The notes beneath the pieces are model-generated. The model did not search any database and was not told where the DNA came from. It was given only the letters and a program-made list of their open reading frames with translations. Position numbers and translations under genes: made by a program. From positions 1-16,045 of the forward strand of contig JANBTH010000496.1 of the NCBI GenBank assembly GCA_027578815.1: 16,045 nt of DNA, written 5' to 3'. Positions 8,088-15,155 of this stretch are shown in pieces; the first letter of the stretch is position 1; the number at the start of each line of letters is the position of its first letter. Source of the DNA: Coemansia sp. RSA 1804. Taxonomy: Eukaryota > Kickxellomycota > Kickxellomycetes > Kickxellales > Kickxellaceae.

Positions 8088-8859
8088 CGCTTTGTTGGAT
8101 CTCGTGTGCATTGCTTGGGTATGGCATGCTTCTCTACTTTTTTTTACTACGCACATTCATTCATTCATTTGTTTGTTTGTTTACTTGGTTGTTTGTTTAC
8201 TGGTTTGTTTGTTTTGATCGTTGGTGCAAAAACAAAGCCTAACTTAACTCGGCCTTTTTATTTTTTATTTTTTGACATGGTAGGGAGCGGTTGGGCCTTT
8301 CCGCCCACCGCGCAAGTCAGAGGTTCCGCTATGGCTTGCAGTGATGCTGAAGCGCACAAACAGATGCCGCATCGTTGTCCCAGGCTGGCTCACATACCAC
8401 CATCTACGAGAACTGTGCAAGAAGGAGGAGCTCCCAGACTCGCTGTTCACCAAACTTCCGGTGCACTACATCGAGATTGCACATATTCTGCTGACGAATG
8501 CGGAGGATGATCTGGTGGAGCCCCAGTCTATCCGTCGGCTGCTGCAGGACTTGCGCGAGGTCCGCCAGAGTAAGACCCGCAGGGGCTTTGAGATGCTCAA
8601 CTCGACTCAGCTGCAGATGGATAATCTGGCGGCTGTGGAGATCAATGAGATCCGGCCGCTGTTCAAGCACTCGTTCGATATGCTGAGGCAGCTTGATGAC
8701 CTGGCTTTATCTACCGAGGCTGCTCGCAACCAGCAGCAGCAACAGCAGCAGATGTTCCTTCAGGACAGCCAGAGCCAGCAGATCAGCCAGCTTGACGATG
8801 ACCAGCTCTTCTCGGAGATGGACGATCCGTATAGCGCTGGCGGCGGCTACATTCGCTAG
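7873..8859 (+). CDS. PSF2: GINS complex subunit Psf2 (two exons)
   Basis: Psf2 is part of the GINS tetramer (Sld5-Psf1-Psf2-Psf3), which joins Cdc45 and MCM2-7 in the CMG helicase at replication forks. Exon 1 is 7873-7992 and exon 2 is 8284-8859, joined in phase 0 to give 231 aa. The donor is GTAAGT and the acceptor GGTAG. Family motifs are VEIVPFYRMDRLELVT near residues 25-40, GAVGPFRPP and SEVPLWLAVMLKRTNRCRIV straight after the junction, and an α-helical C-terminal half including LDDLALS. The order and spacing match human and yeast Psf2. ATG 7873 is the first in-frame ATG; ATG 7909 (MPELEYMAQ) is an alternative that would give the shorter N-terminus usual in animals. From about residue 189 it has a Gln-rich then acidic tail beyond the length of human Psf2 (185 aa). 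Confidence 0.92.
8043..8084 (+). repeat. (CT)21 microsatellite in the PSF2 intron
   Basis: Twenty-one perfect CT dinucleotides begin 50 nt after the 5' splice site, so the tract is not the 3' polypyrimidine tract of the intron. Confidence 0.95.
8168..8216 (+). repeat. Imperfect TTTG tetranucleotide repeat in the PSF2 intron
   Basis: Runs of GTTT/TTTG are interrupted by ACTTGG and ACTGG, so a larger unit of roughly 17-20 nt seems to recur. A short ATTC run precedes it (about 8153-8167). Confidence 0.8.
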
Positions 8860-9232
8860 AATCTCAATGCTTAACAGCGACACTTGCCATTTGTATTGTT
8901 AAAATATTTTTTACTGTTGGATTTTGCTTATCCAAGAAAAAAAAAAAACAAAACACCCCCACATCTCTCCCATCTTTTCTTTCGTGATCAAAAGATAAAA
9001 AAGGGCTTCTTCTTTAGCTCTTCTTCAGTTTATTATCCTCATAACCACTTGTTTTAAATATCTTATTGTTTTCCTTATCACCATTCTTACTTGCTGCTAA
9101 CTGACAAGTGATCACTACAAGCAATATACACAGAGTCGTCGTTTTGGTCGAGTGGCCACATTATCTGCGCAGAAAAACAAACAAACAAAGCACAACCCTC
9201 TTCTACAAAAAGAGATTGAGTAAAGAACAAGC
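8860..9232 (+). promoter_or_regulatory. Spacer between PSF2 and the mitochondrial protein gene
   Basis: This AT-rich 373 bp holds the PSF2 3' UTR, a 12-A run interrupted once near 8936-8950, then the promoter and leader of the next gene. A segment near 9140-9156 resembles a tRNA A box, but no B box follows it. I see no coding segment. Confidence 0.45.
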
Positions 9233-9868
9233 ATGGCTATGCAGCGGATCTTTGTGACAGCCAAGCCGTCGCTCCATGCTTACCGGAGCTTCAGCACAAC
9301 TCACGCCCGAATGGCACCTGGATTGTATCCATATCCGCTGGTGCGTCTGTCGCAACCAGCACAGATGCCACCAGGCACACACACCCAGCCGACAACGCAA
9401 GGCGGTGGGAGCGGCGATCTGCCTGTAGGGCTGGCATTTGGTCGTGACGACAAGGCAGCCAGCACGCAAGGCGCAAAGATCAACAGCAGCAGCAGCAGCA
9501 ACATTATTGGATGGCTCAAGCGCAAGAACGATCCGATCACGCCGGAACACTTCATTGAGAACAGCGAGTTCTGGCCGGTTGTTGTGAAAGTGCTCGAGAA
9601 GCACGCGCATGAAGACCCCGAACTGAAGGCGCAGGCTGTGTTCCAGAAGGACGGGTGGATCAATATTGCCGACAGAAGGAATCCGCCGCCGCTTGGACGA
9701 ACCGGTGATCCCGATGATATCTTTGGGTTCGTTCTGGTGATGAAGAAGGTTATCCAGCCCGAGACGTTCCAGTCGAATATTGTGCACCGCCCTGTGACCC
9801 GCGACGGGTTGTTCCAGCTGCCAAAGTACCTGCATGGCAAGCTGCTTGATGCCTTAGCACAGCACTAA
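9233..9868 (+). CDS. Conserved fungal protein with mitochondrial presequence, function unknown
   Basis: This single-exon 211-aa protein starts at ATG 9233, with an in-frame TAA four codons upstream; ATG 9239 is a possible second start. The first ~27 residues are basic, hydroxylated and free of acidic residues, with RSFSTTHAR at the end, a typical matrix-targeting and cleavage style. A Pro/Gly/Thr-rich linker follows (PYPLVRLSQPAQMPPGTHTQ), then Ser-rich INSSSSSN. The C-terminal domain, about residues 88-211, contains WLKRKNDPITPEHFIENSEF, DGWINIADRRNPPPLGR, DPDDIFGFV and DGLFQLPKYLHGKLLDAL. I recall the RNPPPxGR...DDIFG and DGLFQL pattern from uncharacterised fungal mitochondrial proteins but cannot name a family. 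No membrane segment or catalytic motif is visible. Neighbouring genes give no functional clue. Confidence 0.8.
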   Translation: MAMQRIFVTAKPSLHAYRSFSTTHARMAPGLYPYPLVRLSQPAQMPPGTHTQPTTQGGGSGDLPVGLAFGRDDKAASTQGAKINSSSSSNIIGWLKRKNDPITPEHFIENSEFWPVVVKVLEKHAHEDPELKAQAVFQKDGWINIADRRNPPPLGRTGDPDDIFGFVLVMKKVIQPETFQSNIVHRPVTRDGLFQLPKYLHGKLLDALAQH

Positions 9869-9881
9869 GCGCCAACCGGGT

Positions 9882-9910
9882 TTTCTATTTCTATTTCTAT
9901 TTCTATTTCT
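9882..9910 (+). repeat. TTTCTA hexanucleotide repeat (4.8 copies)
   Basis: Four perfect TTTCTA units plus five bases start 13 bp after the stop codon of the preceding gene. The complement of the same motif (AAATAGAAATAG) recurs at about 10196-10205, beside the TATA-like element. Confidence 0.9.
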
Positions 9911-9915
9911 TTTCC

Positions 9916-10137
9916 ATGGCTCTGCCAGAACTCAATGCTAAAGCCATGATGAAGAACCGTCTTTCTAACCAGCGTTGCCTTTTGGGTGAGTGATTAACTT
10001 TTGCATAAGATAAATACCGGTTTCTTTTTGTTCATTTCTTTCTGAACAAAAAGAGGACAGATACACATTTGCAAAGAGCGCAAAGCAAGCGAAGGGATAA
10101 AATACGTCAGAAAGAAGCGGCACGTGACTTTACATAA
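9916..10137 (+). CDS. Candidate two-exon micro-gene, 48 aa, basic, unknown function
   Basis: I do not recognise this protein. Exon 1 (9916-9985) encodes MALPELNAKAMMKNRLSNQR then CLL and ends G|GTGAGT, a good donor. Without splicing the frame stops after 25 codons. A 75-bp intron (9986-10060) ending GGACAG would join in phase 1 to exon 2 (10061-10137), which encodes DTHLQRAQSKRRDKIRQKEA then ARDFT and a TAA stop. The product would be helical, highly basic and free of membrane segments. The intron contains a 12-bp perfect hairpin. It starts only 48 bp after the previous stop codon, so an independent promoter would have to lie in the upstream gene. The coding look and splice signals favour it; the lack of a family and the cramped position count against it. 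Confidence 0.28.
10023..10054. repeat. Perfect 12-bp inverted repeat (hairpin)
   Basis: TCTTTTTGTTCA at 10023-10034 pairs perfectly with TGAACAAAAAGA at 10043-10054 around an 8-nt pyrimidine loop. It may be a processing or termination structure, or an intronic hairpin if the micro-gene at 9916 is real. Confidence 0.85.
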
Positions 10138-10196
10138 CCCAGACATTGTTGGACCGGGTCCGGCTCAGAGCGCAGCGCCAGAATTGGGTATAAAAA
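10121..10196 (+). promoter_or_regulatory. Promoter-like cluster: E-box, palindrome, TATA
   Basis: CACGTGAC, the Cbf1/bHLH-type core, is at 10121-10128. The odd palindrome GGACCGGGTCC is at 10151-10161, and TATAAAAA at 10189-10196. Order and spacing look like a promoter firing rightwards at about 10215-10225, but no recognised gene starts there. The next supported start (NIPA) is 1.2 kb away. Confidence 0.4.
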
Positions 10197-10298
10197 TAGA
10201 AATAGAAAAACAGGGGTGCTGCAGTCTCCTCCGTGCATGTTTTGTCACACCAGCTGGCGGTGCAGTCTCGCTGTTTCCCCCCAGAGTAATGTCCCCAA

Positions 10299-10322
10299 GC
10301 AAAAAATACGGCTATTTTTAGC
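10299..10322. other. AT-rich hairpin with CGGC loop
   Basis: AAAAATA (10302-10308) pairs with TATTTTT (10313-10319) around a CGGC loop. Outside one A/A mismatch a GC/GC pair extends the stem. It sits about 100 bp downstream of the TATA-like element. Confidence 0.7.
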
Positions 10323-10670
10323 GCCTACGTCAAGCAGCCTTGCTGGAACAACAGATTTTGACGATCCACAAGAAAAGCACAGATGCAGAGATACGCGCAC
10401 ACTCCCGGCTCGACGGTTCCAAAAGGCTAAATCTCATCTTTTCACTGTGCTGAGCAGCGAGTGGGAAGAGGGAATTCTCGCTCCGTCAGCACACTGTTGG
10501 TTGGCTACTCTGGCTGGCTCTCTTGCACAATGTGCTCCGGGCGAATGAATGCCAAGGCCTGATCGGCCAAAAAAGGAAGGAGCCACGAGCAAACCGAGGG
10601 ACGATGGACTGCGCTTCAATTTCGACTTTGCTGGCGTTGGGCAAATTGACAGGCGCAGCTGGAGACCGTG

Positions 10671-10700
10671 CTTTGCTGTGCTTTGCTGTGCTTTGCTGTG
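10671..10700 (+). repeat. Three perfect copies of a 10-bp unit (CTTTGCTGTG)
   Basis: The unit CTTTGCTGTG occurs three times head to tail with no mismatch. It lies in the GC-richer part of the spacer and is not in any supported gene. Confidence 0.95.
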
Positions 10701-11285
10701 GTGTGCAGCCCAAGGCCTGGAACACGCCTGGCCAACAATCCAACCTTCGTCCCCACGGCCCCTTCTGCACATCCCTCGTTTCGCACGAAGAGAGAAGCTA
10801 AAAGAAACAACGAAACGAGAGAGGCCTTTCTGATGTGCGAAGAGAAAAAGCAGTAGTGATAAAACGTCTTTAACTTTCTCGCCTTTTCTTGAAAAGCCCA
10901 TGCAGACAACAAGGTCAGGCTTTTTTTCTTTCTGAATACTACACTTTCATTTCCTTTCACTTGCTATCTGCCACCACGGCCATTATTTTTTATTTGCTTC
11001 TTGCTGACTTGTCCAAGCACACCCACTGTACTGTTCTTTTCTTCGTATATACAGTACCAACTCTTTTTTGCACTTTTATCCAGAGAAAAAGCACTTGCAA
11101 CGTAACGAACACACGCTTACGACCTTTTCCCACTCTTGCTTTTTCTTTTTCTCTTGTTCATTTTTCTTTTGCAATTGTCATTTCCTCCGCGTTTTTACTC
11201 TTATTTCTTATTCTGCATTTCAACCGCTGTCTTTGTGACCAGCTCTTACACACCTACAGGCTCTTCGTACTAGAGCTCTCTCACG

Positions 11286-11305
11286 CTATAGCTGGACTAT
11301 AGCTG
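11286..11305 (+). repeat. Direct repeat CTATAGCTG in the NIPA leader or promoter
   Basis: CTATAGCTG occurs at 11286-11294 and 11297-11305, separated by GA. The two copies are one helical turn apart, 70-90 bp before the start codon. Confidence 0.8.
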
Positions 11306-11373
11306 CGCGCTCCCAGGAAGCCTCTCACCGCGGCCTATTAAACACATATAGACAAGCGCTGTTTCCCTCCTAA

Positions 11374-13529
11374 ATGGTTGACGAAAAATACATTGGCATG
11401 GCGCTTGCCATGTCCTCAAGCTTGCTTATTGGAACGAGTTTTGTCTTGACAAAGAAAGGCCTGATGGAGACGACGTCGCGGTACGGCTCTGCCACAGATG
11501 GATTGCGGTACTTTAAGAACGTCCTTTGGTGGGCAGGCATGGCAACCAGTAAGTATCCTTTTTCCGACGCCTTTCTTTCGCTCCATGCGCTTGTGTGTGT
11601 GTGCGTGTTTGTGGGGTGGGGGAGTGTGCTTTTTTTATAGCACTCATCATCCCGCATGTTTATTGTCTGCATAACCGGAAAGAGTATTATTTTGCACACA
11701 TGCGATATATACCACACTACTGCTTGCTTTTTTAGCTGGTATATCCATCATCCCCCTTTCTTTCAGCTGTTCTAAGCGCCTTCAGGCCATGGCTCTCAGC
11801 TGGCCTGCCTTTTATTTCATATTACACAGCCGGCCCCCTCTTTTTTTCCTTTTTGCGGTGTCCGTCCCCTCCTTCTGTCCGCTGGAAAAAAAACAAAGAG
11901 TGCGGTACATATGGCCTTTTGTTCGCTTTGATTGTGCTGCTCTGCACAATGTGGCCGGCCAAACTGCGTGGTTATCCTCCGCTCAAGATTCGCTTGGGCT
12001 CTCTCCTTTTTTGTTCTGTGGCTAAGGACAAGAGGACGAGGATGAGGACGAGGGGGGAAGGATAATTGATAAAAGAGGGCTTCTTTCTCTCGCTCAGCCT
12101 GCTCTCCTGCGGGCTCTGGTCTAAATGCGCCAGCGTTTTGTGGCTGGCACTGGCCGCTGAGTGCTGTGTATTTGCATGCGCCTCTCCATGCTCTGATCAG
12201 CCTTCATTTCTCTGCCTTGTGAAGCGGCAAACTGAGCTGCATGCGTTGTTCCACAAAACTAACATGTCTACTTTTATTTTCATCATGCATTTGCACGCTT
12301 CTTAACGGACATGTCGTCTCTCTGTTTTTGATTGTGTAGTGGGGTTGGGCGAGTTTGCCAACTTTGCAGCGTACTCGTTTGCGCCTGCGATTCTTGTCAC
12401 GCCGCTCGGAGCGCTCAGCGTGATTGTCGGTGCTATTCTCGCGTCTGTCTTCCTTGGCGAGCGCATCAACACCGTTGGCAAGGCTGGGTGCGCCCTGTGT
12501 CTTATGGGCTCGGTCATCGTTGTGCTCAACGCCCCGCGCGACGGCAACATCGAGTCGGTTGAGCAGATTATGAACATGGTCATGCAGCCGCCCTTTCTTC
12601 TATACTTCTTTGCGTCGCTCTTCTTTGTGGTGTTTATGATCACAAAGGTTGCTGGCAAATACGGCCAGCAGAACCCCGTCGTCTATCTGTCTATATGCTC
12701 TGTTGCCGGATCCATCACCGTCACCGCGTGCAAGGCCTTTGGCATTGCTCTCAAGCTCACGTTTGCCGGAAACAACCAGTTTGTCCACTTCAGCACATAC
12801 GCCTTTGCCGCCGTTGTTGTGCTGTGCATCATTGTGCAAATGAACTACTTCAACAAGGCGCTCGAGCAGTTTGACACCAACCTTGTCACCCCGATTTACT
12901 ACGTGTTCTTCACGTCTGCCACCATCCTCGCGTCTGTTGCCTTGTTCCAGGGCTTTTCCGACTCGTCCAACAAGGAGCTGGCATCGCTGTTCTGCGGCTT
13001 CATCACGATCTTTATCGGTGTATTTCTTCTCAACATCACAAAAACAAATTGCAATGGAGCTGCTGGAGGCAATGGTCAACACCAGCCGCTCCCAACAGAC
13101 GAACCCGGAAGAAGATTCAGCTCTTTTAGCTCACGCGGACGCATCTCAATGGCAGCTGCCTCTTTCGATATCTCCGACCTTGAGGACAATGCTAGCAGCA
13201 ACGAGGCCCACGAATCGTACCCTATGCACGAGCGCGGAAGAACAGTTGATGCAGAGAAGAGCCTCTCTATGAGCCGCCGCCCCACTCTTGCCATAATCCC
13301 GAGATCCCATCGCTGGGCTGGCAAGGATAGTGGCGACGATACAAATGACGATGAAACCACCGATGTGCCCTCCTCGGGCTCGCTCAGCAACTCTTCGGGC
13401 AGCTACCACCCACATACGTCGCCCATGTCGCTGGTCCACGATGATGATGATGATAATGTTCATATCGACATTCCGCTGTCGCCGTCCAGCATGTCGTACC
13501 GTCGCAAATCTCTACACCAAAGCGACTGA
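11374..13529 (+). CDS. NIPA-type magnesium transporter (two exons)
   Basis: This 454-aa membrane protein of the NIPA/DUF803 family probably carries Mg2+ across the plasma or endosomal membrane. Exon 1 is 11374-11548 and exon 2 is 12340-13529. The split codon A|TG restores WWAGMATMGLGEFANFAAYS, the contiguous family signature across TM2. About nine hydrophobic segments are visible: about 6-28, 48-68, 76-99 (VTPLGALSVIVGAILAS), 105-124, 142-163, 172-196, 209-229, 241-264 (VTPIYYVFFTSATILAS) and 272-291. NQFVHF and QMNYFNKALEQFDT precede TM8, as in human NIPA2. The tail from about residue 296 to 454 is hydrophilic, Ser-rich and acidic (an Asp run near 13440-13454), with basic RR/RK-Ser sites suggesting phosphorylation. 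An in-frame TAA directly precedes the ATG. Substrate is inferred from family. Confidence 0.93.
11549..12339 (+). other. NIPA intron (791 bp) with an in-frame alternative acceptor
   Basis: The donor is GTAAGT and the acceptor ATTGTGTAG, with a likely branch point TTAAC near 12302-12306. It is much longer than the other introns here (138-291 bp). Inside it, the strong acceptor CCCTTTCTTTCAG ends at 11766. Joining exon 1 there opens a frame of 98 codons to TAA at 12063-12065, including a hydrophobic stretch (YGLLFALIVLLCTMW). A GT-rich run lies near 11594-11627. Confidence 0.85.
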
Positions 13530-14021
13530 GCAGACAACGGTCTCATCTCAAAAATGAGAGTGGAGTATTATTATTTTATGCCTGCGTGCTTGGAGTTAAA
13601 GCTACCTTTTTTCAAATAATGAAAAAGTAAAGTTGTATGAGGGGCGTAGATCTATTCGTATCTGTTTGAGGTCCTCATTTCTTTTACATGTCTTTTATAG
13701 TCAAGCTCTACTTTATATTTCAATGATGTTCTTTACCTGTGTTTAATTAAAGTGCCACAAATAAGCTTCTCAGAATCACGCGATTTGATTGCGCGATAGA
13801 CAAAAAGCACATAATGGCGCCATTTTCTTCTCCCCGCAAAAAAAGCCATTGCATAGCGTGTGAGGAGGTCTGGAAGCCAGTGTGCGTCTCACACCTTCTT
13901 TGTGTCTGTGTTTCCAGCTCATTTTGCACTTTTTATACTCTGCTTCTTTCCCGTTGAATTCCCCCCTTACTACTTGTTCTACCGTTCCCAATCGTACGAA
14001 AAAGAAGAAAACAAATCAACC
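13530..14021 (+). promoter_or_regulatory. Spacer: NIPA 3' UTR and COX7C/Cox8 promoter
   Basis: A small hairpin follows the NIPA stop: TCTCAT 13541-13546 with ATGAGA 13554-13559. Further on are a perfect 12-bp palindrome AATGGCGCCATT (13813-13824) about 200 bp before the next ATG, a 7-bp inverted repeat GTGTGAG/CTCACAC (13858-13864 and 13888-13894), and a CCAAT at 13988-13992 just before the ATG. No gene is seen in this 490-bp stretch. Confidence 0.45.
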
Positions 14022-14557
14022 ATGATCTCTGCTGTCGCCCGTACTTCCATGCGCTCACGCGCTGCTACTCGCATTATGCGTTCGGGGGATCATTTCTATT
14101 CGCCTAACGGCATGGTAAGAATCGCTATTCCTTTCTTTATCTTGGAGACAGAGTTAGCCATATCAACTGCGACTACTAGACTCGGCTGCCTCGGTCATCT
14201 TTGTTAAAAAAAATACAAATCTCGTGTTTCTTGTTCGTCTTGTTATCTGTAGCACTTCCCCTTTGACACTCAAAAGTCCGGCTTCAAGTACCTTTACTGG
14301 GGATCGTGCACGTTCTTCGCCAGTCTTCCTGTCATTGGTAAGTATCATCAAGGTGTGCTGTCTCTTTTGTCATTCATTATTCTGGTGTGAATGGATGCTG
14401 CTATTTGTCGGCAACGACATTGCGAGTGCTCTTGGTGTATTAACAAAAGAAACATGGTCTATCGCATACTGTTTCAATTCTTCTGTTGCTTACTCTTTGT
14501 TCTCGTGTAGCCGCGTGGTGGCAGATCCGCAAGGGCAACGGCAGCAAGGACTACTAA
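14022..14557 (+). CDS. COX8: Cytochrome c oxidase subunit, COX7C/Cox8 family (three exons)
   Basis: This is a small nuclear-encoded subunit of complex IV in the inner mitochondrial membrane. The exons are 14022-14114, 14253-14337 and 14511-14557, giving 74 aa. The introns are 138 bp (GTAAGA...CTGTAG, phase 0) and 173 bp (GTAAGT...GTGTAG, phase 1). The N-terminus, MISAVARTSMRSRAATRIMR, is a basic amphipathic presequence without acidic residues. The mature part has the family pattern: a GxHFPF-like stretch (SPNGMHFPFDTQKSG), one membrane helix at about 41-64 (YLYWGSCTFFASLPVIAAWW), then a short basic tail. ATG 14022 is the first ATG in an upstream-open frame. Length and topology match COX7C (63 aa in human) and yeast Cox8 (78 aa). 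Sequence identity is low, so another single-pass respiratory subunit is possible. Confidence 0.78.
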
Positions 14558-15155
14558 GTCACATTGGTATCGTGGACCACATTCTGTCAACCAGCACGCA
14601 GCCCAGTCTGTTCTTATCGTGGTTTAAGCAATAGTCTTTTTCTCATTCTCTCTTTTTTACATGTGACGTATAAATCCTACTTGTGATCCTTTCTACAAAA
14701 TGCTGGATGTTGGCGATATCTTTGAGCGAAAATGATGGCTGACAAGAAAGAAGCGCACAGGCGTGCCGTGATTTGATTATAATGATTTTCGATTGAGTGG
14801 TTTTATTTTTCTATATCTCAATAACCTGATAGTGAAGACAATAAAAAAATAAACTAGGGCTTTTCCTTTCCTGAAGCTCTTTTACATTCTATTTTATTTT
14901 TTGCTGTTGTTGTTGTCTGCCGTTTATCAAAGAAAAAAGTAAGCGTCGTAATCGGAACGTGTGCACCTGGATTCTGAATTTTACACTGCTTTTCAGTAGA
15001 AAGCGAAACATTTTTGTCGCAAATCCAGTTTTTGGGAAGGGAGAGAGCCGTCAATCTATTTTTCTCCTATCTGTTAAAGAGCTCGATCTTTGAGCAGCCA
15101 GCTTCTAGGTAACTTTTCTATTATTATAGAAGCCGGGAGACGCGGGATACCGACA
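14558..15155 (+). promoter_or_regulatory. Spacer: COX7C/Cox8 3' UTR and mS45 promoter
   Basis: A poly(A) signal AATAAA is at 14840-14845, fitting a rightward transcript end with a 3' UTR of about 280-300 bp. Near the mS45 ATG two stems can form: GCTCGA/TTGAGC at 15081-15095 (one G-U pair) and GCTTCTA/TAGAAGC at 15101-15107 with 15127-15133. No gene of useful length is seen; very short frames near 14700-14776 are not supported. Confidence 0.45.

Larger units (their letters stand above)
7993..8283 (+). other. PSF2 intron (291 bp)
   Basis: It begins GTAAGTGATA and ends CATGGTAG. Likely branch points are CTAAC/TTAAC near 8238-8246, about 40 nt before the acceptor. Removing it joins ...LELVT to GAVGPF..., which restores the continuous Psf2 family motif. 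It contains a CT microsatellite and TTTG-type repeats. Confidence 0.92.
10138..11373 (+). other. Long spacer upstream of the NIPA gene
   Basis: No supported protein gene. The part from 10200 to 10860 is GC-richer and has overlapping open frames in several frames and on both strands, none with a recognisable family. The part from 10880 to 11373 is a pyrimidine-rich promoter and leader for the NIPA gene. Local structures are listed separately. I looked for tRNA, 5S and U1/U2/U4/U6 hallmarks and found none. Confidence 0.5.

Noticed and set aside
9140..9230. tRNA-like A box (GGTCGAGTGGCC)
   Set aside because: No B box (GGTTCGA-type), anticodon arm or acceptor pairing could be found within 90 nt.
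9946..10045. Box C/D snoRNA (ATGATGA ... CTGA)
   Set aside because: The boxes are about 95 nt apart, but the flanks cannot form a terminal stem and the CTGA lies inside another hairpin.
10434..10901. Overlapping open frames on both strands in the NIPA upstream spacer
   Set aside because: Several frames are open at once because the segment is GC-richer; none has a recognisable domain or splice structure.
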